A stretch of DNA of 64,000 nucleotides, from positions 1-64,000 of the forward strand of contig DASQFN010000045.1 in assembly GCA_035633115.1 (NCBI GenBank), read 5' to 3'. The position numbers were made by a program, and so were the translations under genes. Shown one piece after another: positions 1 to 8,484 of the stretch. The DNA comes from Gemmatimonadaceae bacterium (GTDB taxonomy: Bacteria > Gemmatimonadota > Gemmatimonadetes > Gemmatimonadales > Gemmatimonadaceae). The notes under the pieces were generated by a model, which saw only the letters and a program-made list of their open reading frames with translations, searched no databases and had not been told where the DNA came from. Numbering within the stretch: position 1 is the first letter of the stretch; each line of letters begins with the position of its first letter.

Positions 1-196
1 CAGGTCGTTACGCAGCAACGCCGTTCTGCGCTGGGAATGGCACCCGGGCAGCACGATGTTCGTGGTGTGGCAGCAGGACAAGAGCGCGAACCGCGAGCTG
101 GGACTGGTACGGCCCGGCGACATCTTCGACGCATTCCGGGCGAAGGGTGACACCTTCCTCGCCGTGAAGGTGAGCTACTGGATTCCGCTGAAGTAA
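1..196 (+). CDS. C-terminal end of a DUF5916-type outer-membrane protein (partial)
   Basis: The frame is open from the left edge (first full codon at base 2) and gives 64 residues before TAA. The tail, with LRWEWHPGSTMF and the terminal VKVSYWIPLK, resembles the last strands of DUF5916 proteins, which join a secreted carbohydrate-binding-like domain to a C-terminal outer-membrane barrel. Ending on an aromatic, strand-like segment suits an outer-membrane protein. Almost the whole gene lies outside the window, so the family call rests on this tail alone. It converges on the leftward ybdD gene, with one base between the two stop codons. Confidence 0.6.
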   Translation, partial: RSLRSNAVLRWEWHPGSTMFVVWQQDKSANRELGLVRPGDIFDAFRAKGDTFLAVKVSYWIPLK

Positions 197-197
197 G

Positions 198-389
198 TCA
201 GCAGCAGCGAGTACCCGGCCTGCTGTACTTCCTTTCCAAGAGGTCCGCCGCGAACTGATCCTTCGTCATCGGTTTCGTATCCGGATGATGACTTTGGCAA
301 TGCGACATGTATCGCTCGTAGTCGGGCACGCCGAGCATCGCGCGCAAAGTGCGCGCGATCCCGGAGACGAGAGCGGTTAGTCGATTCAC
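198..389 (-). CDS. ybdD: YbdD/YjiX family small protein
   Basis: This 63-residue protein has the family hallmarks MLGVPDYERYMSHC, a following HP-D-P-MT segment and the C-terminal RCC. YbdD/YjiX (PF04328, once called putative selenoprotein) is about 65 residues long and is normally encoded beside CstA-type pyruvate/peptide transporters, where it is thought to be an accessory component. The start is GTG at 389-387, overlapping the S9 peptidase stop as GTGA, so translation is probably coupled. A longer reading from further upstream would add unrelated sequence. Here the S9 peptidase gene is inserted between cstA and ybdD. The family call is firm; its biochemical role is not well known. Confidence 0.85.
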   Translation of the reverse strand: MNRLTALVSGIARTLRAMLGVPDYERYMSHCQSHHPDTKPMTKDQFAADLLERKYSRPGTRCC

Positions 390-2845
390 TGCGGCGGATC
401 GGGTTGGAAGGGAACGCGTGACGGCAAGTTCCGCTCGAAGAGCTCGAAGATCCGGCGGTACTCGTCGGTCCATGACGATGGTCGCAGGAACGCGTGATCC
501 TCAACCGGATAAACGGCAAGCTCCCAGCCCGTTGTACCGAGCTCGATGAACCGCTGCGTAAGACGAACGATGTCCTCGAAGTGCACGTTGATGTCCACCA
601 TCCCATGCGCCATCAGCAGCGGATCGCGAAGCCCCTCGGCAAAATAGATGGGCGATGACCGGCGGTAGGCAAGCGTGTCCGTCTGCGGAAAGTTGAGAAT
701 CCGCGACGTGTAGCCGTGGTTGTAATGCGCCCAGTCGGTGACGCTGCGGAGCGCCGCCCCAGCGCCGAAGAACTGCGGCTGAGTGAACAGCGCAAAGAGC
801 GTTATGAATCCGCCGTAACTTCCCCCGTAGATTCCGATCCGCTCGGGGTTGATCGAGTATTCCTTCGTGAGGTATCGGGACGCGTCAACCTGGTCCTGAA
901 GATCCCGGCCGCCCATGTATCTGTAGATCGCCGTCCGCCAGTCACGCCCGTATCCATCCGACGCGCGATAGTCCAGGTCTAGAACGACGTACCCCTTCGA
1001 CGCGAGATACTGATTGAACATGTACTCGCGCGGATACTCCGACCAGAAATTGCCGACGTTGTGCAGATAGCCCGCTCCATGAACGAAGATCACGGCAGCG
1101 CCGTTTGGCTCGGCGTTCATGTCCTTCGGACGATAGATGTGCGCGGGAACTCCAACACCGTCCGAGGCGGGAATCTTGACGATCTCCGGCACGATCCACG
1201 GAAACGACAGCCACTCCGCGCTCGGCGATACAGTGAGCTGAACTGCGTCGGCACGCGCGCGGTTGCGCATCAGAAAGAGATCAGGCGGGCGATTCACGAA
1301 GGAGTAGACGTCGGCGATCCATTCACCGTTGGGCGACACGACGCCAAGGTGCCGGCCCGATTTCGTGGTGAGCCGCTCGCGCGAGCCGCCGTTCACGGAC
1401 ATGCGGTAGATCTGCTCCTCGGCCGGCGATATCTCGCTGGTGTGGAGATAGAACCATTTCTCATCGGGTGAAAAATCGACGTCACGGACTTCCCATCGAC
1501 CGCTGGTGAGCTGGCGGCGGTCGGTGCCGTCGGCAGCAACCGTGTAGAGGTGTGCAAATCCCGTTGCCTCGGAGACATACCAGAAGCGCCGGCCGTTGGC
1601 GTACCATCCGCCGCATGAGCTGCAGGGACCGCCAACCCAGGCGCTGTCGCGCAGCGTCTCCAGCGTTCGGAGCGTACCCGTCGCCGCGTCGATCGACTGA
1701 AGCAGCCGGAGCTTGCTGTCGCCGGTGTAAGAATAAAACGCGGCGCGCGATCCGTCGGCGCTCCAGTCGAGGATCTGAACGAACCCGTTTGCTGTATCGG
1801 TGGGGAAGGGGTTGAGCCACTTGATCGTCCCGGATGGCAGGCTCAGGAAGCCAAGCCGTCCCCGAACCTGCACGTCACCAACGTTTGTCCGGCCGCGGAT
1901 GACTTCGGGGTAACCGGTCTCTGTTACGAGCCGCACGACCTCCACAGCGCGCGTTCCCTGCGGCGGAATGCGCGTCTGCACCAGAAGCGCATTGCCGTCA
2001 GGCGCGACCGAGAGTGCGGAAAGCTCTTCGCCTCGCTGCGTGTAATGGATTTTGACCCCGCGGGCCTCACGCTCGCGCTCTGCAGCTTTGCGAATGCTGT
2101 CCGCGCTAACGCGGTCGCGGATTGCCTCGAAGAGGTCGCGTTGCTGCTGCTCGATCCGGCCGCGCTGGCCGGTGGCTCGGGCGGAGTCCACCGGTGCGGG
2201 CCCCGGACGAATATCGGTAAGCTGTCGAACAAGACCGCCCGAAAGATCTATCGAGTAAACGTTGTTGTCGCGCACGAAGAAAAGGCGGTTCGCGTCAACG
2301 GCGAATTCCGGGGTGTGCTCACGGGCAACCGTCTGCGTGAGCCGCCGCGTTGTTCCGTTCTGCAGATCGGTGACGTATATGTCGCCGTTGTGCTCGACCG
2401 CCATGTAGCGGCCGTTCCTCGATCGGTCGCCGCTCGAGATGAGTGCGCCGACCGAGTCGAATTGCGCGGGCGAGACGCGTTCCGGCTTCGAGCCGGGCGC
2501 CGCACGCACGCGGTATCGCTTCACCTGCTCGCGCCAGTCGGTGCCCGGCTCGAGCCAGTTGAAGTAGATCCACCTCGAATCCGCGCTCCATCGCACGTCA
2601 GCCGGCGGCCGGCCGTAGAGCTCCGGTCCGCGCATGATGTTCTTGATGGAAAAGTCGAAGCTGGACGTGCGCTGAGCGCCAGCAGGAGGCGCGGTTAGCG
2701 AAGCCGCGACAGCGAGGCAGCAACCAGCGGCGAAATACCGTAACAATTGACGCGAGACTCCCAAAAAAAACTCCGTGTTCTTCGTGGACTTCGTGGTCGC
2801 TTCCTCACGCATGTTCGCCCTCAGCCATGACTCACGTTCCGCCAT
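386..2845 (-). CDS. S9 family (prolyl oligopeptidase/DPP-IV-like) peptidase
   Basis: Up to 819 residues: an N-terminal DPP-IV-type beta-propeller (WYANGRRFWYVSE, DVDFSPDEKWFYL repeats) and a C-terminal alpha/beta-hydrolase domain. The triad is visible as Ser676 in GIYGGSYGG, Asp751 in AHGMVDINVH and His784 in PVEDHAF. It should cleave short peptides, often after proline, outside the cytoplasm: a hydrophobic signal ending PPAGAQ lies at about residues 35-57. The start is uncertain. ATG 2845 sits three bases from the cstA stop, but the first ~28 codons cover a spacer-like 9-bp repeat, so ATG 2812 or TTG 2764 may be the true start. Co-transcription with cstA and ybdD suggests linked peptide cleavage and uptake. 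Confidence 0.9.
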   Translation of the reverse strand: MAERESWLRANMREEATTKSTKNTEFFLGVSRQLLRYFAAGCCLAVAASLTAPPAGAQRTSSFDFSIKNIMRGPELYGRPPADVRWSADSRWIYFNWLEPGTDWREQVKRYRVRAAPGSKPERVSPAQFDSVGALISSGDRSRNGRYMAVEHNGDIYVTDLQNGTTRRLTQTVAREHTPEFAVDANRLFFVRDNNVYSIDLSGGLVRQLTDIRPGPAPVDSARATGQRGRIEQQQRDLFEAIRDRVSADSIRKAAEREREARGVKIHYTQRGEELSALSVAPDGNALLVQTRIPPQGTRAVEVVRLVTETGYPEVIRGRTNVGDVQVRGRLGFLSLPSGTIKWLNPFPTDTANGFVQILDWSADGSRAAFYSYTGDSKLRLLQSIDAATGTLRTLETLRDSAWVGGPCSSCGGWYANGRRFWYVSEATGFAHLYTVAADGTDRRQLTSGRWEVRDVDFSPDEKWFYLHTSEISPAEEQIYRMSVNGGSRERLTTKSGRHLGVVSPNGEWIADVYSFVNRPPDLFLMRNRARADAVQLTVSPSAEWLSFPWIVPEIVKIPASDGVGVPAHIYRPKDMNAEPNGAAVIFVHGAGYLHNVGNFWSEYPREYMFNQYLASKGYVVLDLDYRASDGYGRDWRTAIYRYMGGRDLQDQVDASRYLTKEYSINPERIGIYGGSYGGFITLFALFTQPQFFGAGAALRSVTDWAHYNHGYTSRILNFPQTDTLAYRRSSPIYFAEGLRDPLLMAHGMVDINVHFEDIVRLTQRFIELGTTGWELAVYPVEDHAFLRPSSWTDEYRRIFELFERNLPSRVPFQPDPPQ
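2773..2799. repeat. 9-bp tandem repeat (three units)
   Basis: Three consecutive 9-base units on the plus strand (CCGTGTTCT, TCGTGGACT, TCGTGGTCG) lie beside a run of eight A's. Such TTCGTGG-type short repeats are usually spacers rather than coding sequence. This one lies inside the longest reading of the S9 peptidase and casts doubt on its first codons. Confidence 0.5.
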
Positions 2846-2848
2846 GAC

Positions 2849-4933
2849 TCACCCTCCGCCAGCTGCTTGAATGACAAAATCCCGAGTGTGACTGTATTCG
2901 ACTTCAGTCGTGATTGCACTTTTCCGTCCACTCACGACGGAGAACCACTCGTGCGCGGAGGCTACGATGATCACTACAACCGAGATCATGAAGAACGCGG
3001 CAACTCCGGCATCGAGGTAGTCGTTGAAGATCATGCGTCGTGCCGCTTCAATGCTCGCGACGCCGGGCGGCACCGTTCCCGCGGCAACCATTCCCTCGAA
3101 CAAACGCGCATGCGACAGAAATCCCAGCCGCGGACTATCGGAAAAGATCTTGATCCATCCGCCAGTGAGCGTTACGACCGCAAGCCACGTGAGAGGAAGA
3201 ACCGTAACCCAGGCGTATCGCGCCTTGCCCATCTTGATGATGATCGTCGTCCCGACGCAGAGCGCGACGGCGGCCAGCAGCTGATTGGAGATTCCGAAAA
3301 GCGGCCAGAGAGAGTTGATGCCGCCGAGCGGGTCGAGGACGCCCTGATAGAGGAAGTAGCCCCACATCATCACGAACACGGCGCTGGAGATGACGACCGC
3401 CGGATACCACGATACACGGCCCATGGGAGCCCATACATGTTTGGCGAGGTCCTGGAGCATGAAGCGGCCGACCCTCGTCCCCGCGTCGAGTGTGGTGAGG
3501 ATGAACAACGCCTCGAACATGATCGCGAAATGGTACCAGAGGGCCATGGCTTCGCTGCCGCCCAGCACGCGCGAGAAGAGGAGCGCCATTCCCACCGCGA
3601 GGCTTGGCGCACCCCCGGTGCGTGAGAGGAGCGAGCTCTCGCCAACCTGGCGAGCAAGATTTTCCATTTCACCCGGGACGAGCGTAAATCCCCAGTTGCT
3701 GATTGCCGCCGCCGCCGATGCCGCGGTTGTCCCGAGCGCGCCGACAGGGGCGTTGATTGCGAAGTAGACCCCGGGAGTGAGCAGGCACGCTGCAATGAGC
3801 GCCATCACCGCGACGAGCGACTCCATGAGCATCGCCCCGTACCCGACCATCCGCGCATCACTCTCGCACTCGATGATCTTTGGCGTGGTCCCAGACGCAA
3901 TGAGAGCGTGAAACCCCGATATCGCCCCGCAGGCAATTGTAATGAACGCAAACGGGAACACCTTTCCGGCAAACACCGGCCCTGTTCCATCGGTGAAGCG
4001 CGTCAGCGCCGGCATCTGGAGCGGCGGCAGCACGAAGAGAATGCCCAGCGCCAGCGCGACTACGACTCCGATCTTTACGAATGCCGACAGGTAATCGCGC
4101 GGGGCGAGGAGCAGCCACACGGGAAGCACCGACGCTGCGAAGCCGTACGCCATGATGAGAAGAGCGATCGTCGTTGCCTTCAGAGTGAAGATCGGCGCCA
4201 GCGTCGGATTCTGCGCGACCCACTGGCCCGCGAACAGCGCAAGCGTAAGGAGAACAATTCCTATCGCGGTCGCTTCGAGAACGCGGTGCGGGCGGACCCA
4301 CCGCAGGTATGCACCCATGAACATCGCGATGGGAATCGTGAGACCAATTGTCACAATCCCCCACGGGCTCGCCTTGAGCGCATTCACGACGACAAGAGCG
4401 AGCACGGCGATCAGGACGACCATTATGCCGAGCACAGCGACGAGTGCGGTCGCGCCCGCGACCTTTCCAATCTCGTCCCTCGCCATCTGCCCCAGCGATT
4501 TGCCGTCGCGCCGGATGGATGACGCGAGGATGACGAAGTCCTGCACCGCGCCGCCCAGCGCGACGCCGATGATGATCCAGAGAGCGCCGGGAAGGAATCC
4601 GAATTGCGCCGCGAGAGTAGGACCAACGAGAGGGCCGGGCCCGGCAATCGCAGCGAAGTGATGGCCGAACACGATCCACCTGTTCGTCGGCGAGTAGTCG
4701 CGGCCGTCGTTCAGACGCACAGCGGGGGTCGCACGATCGTCACGCAGGTCGAAGATCTTCGCCGCGATGAACTTGCTGTAGAACCTGTACGCCACGGCGT
4801 ACGTGCAGATCGCCGCGGTGAGCAGCCACGCCGCGTTCACCGTCTCGCCGCGCGACAGGGCGAGCCGTGCGAAGCTGCCTGCACCGAGTAACGCGATCAG
4901 CGCGAAAATCAGCGGCTGAAGAAATCTGCGCAT
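2849..4933 (-). CDS. cstA: CstA family carbon-starvation transporter
   Basis: 694 residues, the normal length, with about 16-18 hydrophobic segments. The CstA signature lies near residues 75-110: NDGRDYSPTNRW, then FGHHFAAIAGPGPLVGP, then GALWIIIGVALGGAVQDF. Members import peptides and/or pyruvate across the inner membrane and are induced on carbon starvation. ATG 4933 opens the leftward operon cstA - S9 peptidase - ybdD, with only three bases between the cstA stop and the first possible peptidase start. It is divergent from the lipoprotein gene at 5006, so the promoter should lie in 4934-5005. Substrate is not decided by sequence. Confidence 0.93.
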   Translation of the reverse strand: MRRFLQPLIFALIALLGAGSFARLALSRGETVNAAWLLTAAICTYAVAYRFYSKFIAAKIFDLRDDRATPAVRLNDGRDYSPTNRWIVFGHHFAAIAGPGPLVGPTLAAQFGFLPGALWIIIGVALGGAVQDFVILASSIRRDGKSLGQMARDEIGKVAGATALVAVLGIMVVLIAVLALVVVNALKASPWGIVTIGLTIPIAMFMGAYLRWVRPHRVLEATAIGIVLLTLALFAGQWVAQNPTLAPIFTLKATTIALLIMAYGFAASVLPVWLLLAPRDYLSAFVKIGVVVALALGILFVLPPLQMPALTRFTDGTGPVFAGKVFPFAFITIACGAISGFHALIASGTTPKIIECESDARMVGYGAMLMESLVAVMALIAACLLTPGVYFAINAPVGALGTTAASAAAAISNWGFTLVPGEMENLARQVGESSLLSRTGGAPSLAVGMALLFSRVLGGSEAMALWYHFAIMFEALFILTTLDAGTRVGRFMLQDLAKHVWAPMGRVSWYPAVVISSAVFVMMWGYFLYQGVLDPLGGINSLWPLFGISNQLLAAVALCVGTTIIIKMGKARYAWVTVLPLTWLAVVTLTGGWIKIFSDSPRLGFLSHARLFEGMVAAGTVPPGVASIEAARRMIFNDYLDAGVAAFFMISVVVIIVASAHEWFSVVSGRKSAITTEVEYSHTRDFVIQAAGGG

Positions 4934-5005
4934 GTGTTTCGCTGGAGAGTGTGGCAGGTGGAGGCGGTGAAATTGTGTATCGGTTAACTTTCCCGCAATC
5001 AGCCC

Positions 5006-5683
5006 ATGGGTTCACTCGCCAGACTGAAAGACACGCCGTTGGCAGTCGCCGCTGCAGTTGCCGGCCTCCTGTGTGCGGGTGCACTCATCGGATGCTCGGG
5101 CGGCGGCGTGCCTGGTGGCATTCCGCGGCCACAGAGTACCCCGCTCGCGTACATGGCCGGCCGACAGGTGGTGGTGCTTCCCGTTCAACGGAACATCTCG
5201 TTCCCGGACTCGACCTGGCAGCAGCCGCCCTCGGTAACGAGCCAGTTCCTTGCCGCCCTCGACGACTCCATCGCCTCCGCACTCGGCGACCGGGGGCTGA
5301 GAAGCACCTGGACATTCGCGCAGGAAATATCCGCCGCGGCACGGCGCAACACCGGGATGCTTCCTGACCCTCATGCGCTGGCCGCCGCTGGACTCCGCCG
5401 GCTCGTAAGGGCGGGCGACGACCCGCTGAGTGAGCCGCTCGCATCGCAGGTCCGCTCGCTCGTCTCGATGAGGGACGCGCGGTACGCCATTCTACCCGCG
5501 ACGCTTGTGTTCGAGAAGGCGGCGGGAGGACTGCGCGGCACCGTTCTCGTCTATCTGATCGACGCGCGAACCGCGCGCATTCAGTGGTCCGGCGCAGTCA
5601 CGGGCGAGGTTTCGCGAAGCCTTTCGCCGGCGATGGCGGGCGATATCGCGCAGCGCATCGCCGACCTCGTCGCGGCGCGATAG
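5006..5683 (+). CDS. Predicted lipoprotein of unknown function
   Basis: 225 residues with a lipoprotein signal peptide: a hydrophobic stretch ends in LIGC, so Cys30 would be acylated. The mature part begins with a Gly/Pro-rich linker and then has alternating strand and helix patterns (HVVVLPVQRN-like strand, DDSIASALGDRGLRSTW, RDARYAILPATLVFEK). Layout resembles periplasmic proteins that act on or report to the envelope, but I recognise no named family. The stop is one base from the next gene's GTG start, so it probably forms an operon with the metallophosphoesterase and the SprT-like gene. Confidence 0.7.
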   Translation: MGSLARLKDTPLAVAAAVAGLLCAGALIGCSGGGVPGGIPRPQSTPLAYMAGRQVVVLPVQRNISFPDSTWQQPPSVTSQFLAALDDSIASALGDRGLRSTWTFAQEISAAARRNTGMLPDPHALAAAGLRRLVRAGDDPLSEPLASQVRSLVSMRDARYAILPATLVFEKAAGGLRGTVLVYLIDARTARIQWSGAVTGEVSRSLSPAMAGDIAQRIADLVAAR

Positions 5684-5684
5684 A

Positions 5685-6512
5685 GTGGAGGCGATTAAAG
5701 TCTTCCATGTTTCTGATCTGCACTTCGGACGGCCGGCCGTGCCGGCGCAGATCGAGGCCATCGAAGCAATAATTCAGAACGAGAAGTTCGACGTCGTTGC
5801 GATATCCGGAGACCTCTCGCAGCGCGCGCGGTCGGGTGAGTTTCAGCGTGCGGCCGTTTTTCTTCGCGACGCGCAGAAGGTGAGCAAGACTATCGTGGTG
5901 CCGGGAAACCACGACGTGGCGTGGTGGCATGCGCCGTTCGGGATCGGCCGGAAGGACAAGCTCTACGAGAACTACTCGAAGTTCATCTCGAGTGAGCTCG
6001 AGCCGGTGCTGAGATTACCCGGAACAACCTTTGTCGGCCTCAACACCTCGCATGGCGTGACCATGCGCACGCTCACCTGGAACGTTCGCGACATCTCCAT
6101 CATCGGCGACATCAGGCGGGAGCAATTCAGAAAGGCGGAGATTGCGTTCAACCAGTCGCCGCCGCCCGACGCGCGGGTCATCGTGATGCACCACAATCCG
6201 GTGAAGGGTGAGCTCTCGCAGCGTCACGGCCTCAAGCGAACGAAGAAAATCCTCGGCGCTTTCGCCGCGATGGGAGTGGATCTCATCCTTTGCGGTCACG
6301 ATCACCAGGAGTCGGTGCATTACATCGAGCACACCAAAAAGGGAACGGTCATCTCCACTGCGGGAACGGTGTCGAGCCGGTCACGCGGTGGCAGGCCGTC
6401 GTCCGTGAACGTGATTCGCATCCTGCCAGGGCAGGTCGAGGTAACGACGCACATCTGGTCGGAGGCGGGCAGGACCTTCGTGGCCGGCCCACACGAATGC
6501 TTCGAGCGCTAA
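5685..6512 (+). CDS. Metallophosphoesterase (CpdA/Icc-like)
   Basis: 275 residues with the complete calcineurin-like metal-binding series in order: SDLHFG (D-x-H), SGDLSQRA (GD), PGNHDVAW (GNHD), MHHNP and CGHDHQ (GHxH). These ligate two metal ions in enzymes hydrolysing cyclic nucleotides, phosphoproteins or other phosphoesters. Size and spacing are like cAMP phosphodiesterase CpdA, but the substrate cannot be read from sequence. The GTG start at 5685 lies one base after the previous stop, and the C-terminus overlaps the start of the SprT-like gene by 16 bases, indicating a tight operon. Confidence 0.88.
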   Translation: MEAIKVFHVSDLHFGRPAVPAQIEAIEAIIQNEKFDVVAISGDLSQRARSGEFQRAAVFLRDAQKVSKTIVVPGNHDVAWWHAPFGIGRKDKLYENYSKFISSELEPVLRLPGTTFVGLNTSHGVTMRTLTWNVRDISIIGDIRREQFRKAEIAFNQSPPPDARVIVMHHNPVKGELSQRHGLKRTKKILGAFAAMGVDLILCGHDHQESVHYIEHTKKGTVISTAGTVSSRSRGGRPSSVNVIRILPGQVEVTTHIWSEAGRTFVAGPHECFER

Positions 6513-6979
6513 AGCTTCTCCTCGGCCTCGGTCGTCGAAGACGCCGGGTAACTCGCGCATACGACGAGTCGCAGCTCACGCTGGAGCTCGAGGCGCCTCC
6601 GCGAAGGCGTCGCGCCACTGAAAGAACTCATCCTGACGATGACGCGATTGCTCAAAAGCTCGTGCGCGCTTACGAGGTGCTCAATCGCGAGCGGTTCGAC
6701 GGCTCACTGTCGAGGATTCCGATACGCGTGTCGCGGCGCATGAAGAGCAGACTCGGTCACTACACTCACCGCGATCCATCGGGCGAGGGCGCCGAGATCG
6801 CTATCAGCCGCCGTCACATCCGACGACATGGTTGGGGCGAAGCGATCGAGACGTTGTTGCATGAGATGGTGCATCAGTGGCAGGACGAGAGCGGGCTGCG
6901 GGTGGACCACGGGCGGCAGTTCCGCGCCAAAGCGCGCACGGTCGGCATAAGCCCGAGAGCGCACCGCGACGTGGCTTAG
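6497..6979 (+). CDS. SprT-like zinc metalloprotease-fold protein
   Basis: 160 residues. The zinc site HEMVHQW (HExxH) followed by HGRQF is that of the SprT/Spartan-like family; upstream, YEVLNRERFDG and RRMKSRLGHYTH match its fold. Eukaryotic Spartan degrades DNA-crosslinked proteins, while bacterial SprT-like proteins are poorly characterised. I chose ATG 6497 because upstream codons in this frame lie wholly inside the metallophosphoesterase gene and read as shadow sequence. The N-terminus is very basic (GLGRRRRRV), which may help bind nucleic acid. Confidence 0.8.
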   Translation: MLRALKLLLGLGRRRRRVTRAYDESQLTLELEAPPRRRRATERTHPDDDAIAQKLVRAYEVLNRERFDGSLSRIPIRVSRRMKSRLGHYTHRDPSGEGAEIAISRRHIRRHGWGEAIETLLHEMVHQWQDESGLRVDHGRQFRAKARTVGISPRAHRDVA

Positions 6980-7007
6980 CCGCGCCGGCGCGACGTATCT
7001 TTCCGCG

Positions 7008-8186
7008 ATGCCCAAGGCCGACCTCTACAACATCGATTCCGCGTTCTCCGAGGAGGAGCGCGCGGTGCGCGACAGCATTCACCGCTTCGTCGACGAGCGT
7101 GTGCTTCCGGTCATCGGAAAGTGCTACGTCGAAGGACGATTCCCGAAGGAGATCGTGCCGCAGATGGCCGAGCTCGGCGTGCTCGGCGCGAATCTCCCCG
7201 AGGAGTACGGCTGCGCAGGCCTGAACAACGTCTCATACGGCCTCATCATGCAGGAGCTCGAGCGTGGGGACTCCGGCGTGCGATCGTTCGCGTCGGTGCA
7301 GGGCTCGCTCGTCATGTATCCGGTCTACGCATTCGGAAGTGAGGAGCAGAAGCGCGAGCTACTGCCGAAGATGGCGAGTGGCGAGGTGATCGGGTGTTTC
7401 GGACTGACGGAGGCCGATTACGGCTCCAACCCGTCGGGTATGATCACGCGCGCCCGGGAGGAGTCCGACGGGAGCTGGGTCCTGAATGGCGGGAAGATGT
7501 GGATCACGAACGGATCGACTGCGCAGGTTGCAATCGTGTGGGCGAAGACGGGCGACTCAAAAGAGGAGAGCTCCATTCGCGGATTCATCGTTCCGACCAA
7601 CACGCCGGGCTTTTCAGCAAAGGATCAGAAGGGGAAGCTCTCGTTGCGTGCGTCGGACACCAGCGAGCTGGTGTTTCAGGACGTCCGGCTTCCCGCGACC
7701 GCGCTTCTGCCGAGGTCAGGCGGGCTCAAGAGTCCGTTGATGTGCCTGACGCAGGCGCGGTACGGAATTGCGTGGGGTGCTGTTGGCGCCGCGATGGCGT
7801 GCTACGAGGAGGCCCTGGCGTACGGAACGAACCGGGTGATGTTCGGCCGCCCGATCGCGGGATTTCAGCTTCAGCAGCAGCGCCTGGCAGACATGGTGAC
7901 TGAGATCGTGAAGGCGCAGCTGCTGGCCCTGCATGTCGGGCGCCTCAAGGATGCGGGGACGTTCACGCCGCAGCAGGTCTCGCTCGCCAAGCGGAACAAC
8001 GTGAACATCGCCACGGATATCGCGCGTGAGGCGCGCCGGCTGCTTGGTGCCAATGGAATTCTCGCCGAGTATGCGTCGATGCGTCACATGGAGAACCTCG
8101 AGAGCGTTTACACCTACGAGGGGACGCACGACATCCATACACTGATTATCGGCCAGGCAGTGACGGGGTTGTCCGCTTTCGAGTGA
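7008..8186 (+). CDS. gcdH: Glutaryl-CoA dehydrogenase (acyl-CoA dehydrogenase family)
   Basis: 392 residues, full length, with all three acyl-CoA dehydrogenase domains. Glutaryl-CoA dehydrogenase hallmarks are present: the RSFASVQGSLVMYP segment containing the carboxylate-binding arginine region, GCFGLTEADYGS, WITNG for FAD binding, and the C-terminal YEGTHDIHTLIIGQ carrying the catalytic glutamate. It oxidatively decarboxylates glutaryl-CoA to crotonyl-CoA in lysine/tryptophan and aromatic breakdown and passes electrons to ETF. The ETF and ETF-quinone oxidoreductase genes follow 2 kb downstream, supporting this role. A gene for another short-chain acyl-CoA substrate is possible but less likely. 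Confidence 0.88.
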   Translation: MPKADLYNIDSAFSEEERAVRDSIHRFVDERVLPVIGKCYVEGRFPKEIVPQMAELGVLGANLPEEYGCAGLNNVSYGLIMQELERGDSGVRSFASVQGSLVMYPVYAFGSEEQKRELLPKMASGEVIGCFGLTEADYGSNPSGMITRAREESDGSWVLNGGKMWITNGSTAQVAIVWAKTGDSKEESSIRGFIVPTNTPGFSAKDQKGKLSLRASDTSELVFQDVRLPATALLPRSGGLKSPLMCLTQARYGIAWGAVGAAMACYEEALAYGTNRVMFGRPIAGFQLQQQRLADMVTEIVKAQLLALHVGRLKDAGTFTPQQVSLAKRNNVNIATDIAREARRLLGANGILAEYASMRHMENLESVYTYEGTHDIHTLIIGQAVTGLSAFE

Positions 8187-8360
8187 GACCGGATCCAGCG
8201 GATCAACGGATTAAGCGGATCAGGCGCACTGCGCGCATCAGGCGCATTGCCCGGTCAAGAGCGCACGGAGACCGCTGACGGCTCGCTGACGCACCCCGGA
8301 TAGGTTCTTCGCATCGAGGAAGCTGTCCTCCGAGCGGAGCGAAGAGCGCGTTTTGGGCAC

Positions 8361-8386
8361 GGGGTCCGGATTCGAATCCGGACCCC
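8361..8386. terminator. Perfect 26-bp palindrome, probable terminator-like hairpin
   Basis: The arms GGGGTCCGGATT and AATCCGGACCCC flank a central CG and are exactly complementary. The structure lies 175 bases past the gcdH stop and is followed by CGCTTTGG, so it could fold in the transcript's 3' end. A related hairpin with the same CCGGACCCCGCTTTG 3' side occurs at 10284-10308. There is no strong U-run, so termination is inferred. Confidence 0.55.
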
Positions 8387-8444
8387 GCTTTGGTTTCCGG
8401 ACCAGTAAACCATCCGACCCGCCTTCCGGTCGAACCGTTAGTAC

Positions 8445-8453
8445 TTACTGTAA
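8445..8453. promoter_or_regulatory. Candidate operator of the MarR-S41 gene
   Basis: TTAC-T-GTAA is an inverted repeat within an AT-richer patch (8438-8465) where ACTTAC also recurs. It lies 32 bases before the ATG of the MarR-domain gene. MarR proteins commonly bind such short AT-rich palindromes at their own promoters, so autoregulation is a reasonable inference. Confidence 0.35.
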
Positions 8454-8484
8454 CCACTTACCTAACTCAGCCTGGTTCACTCTC

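Noticed and set aside
8366-8381. tRNA T-arm-like sequence GGATTCGAATCC
   Set aside because: It is the centre of a perfect 26-bp palindrome; no acceptor or anticodon stems flank it.
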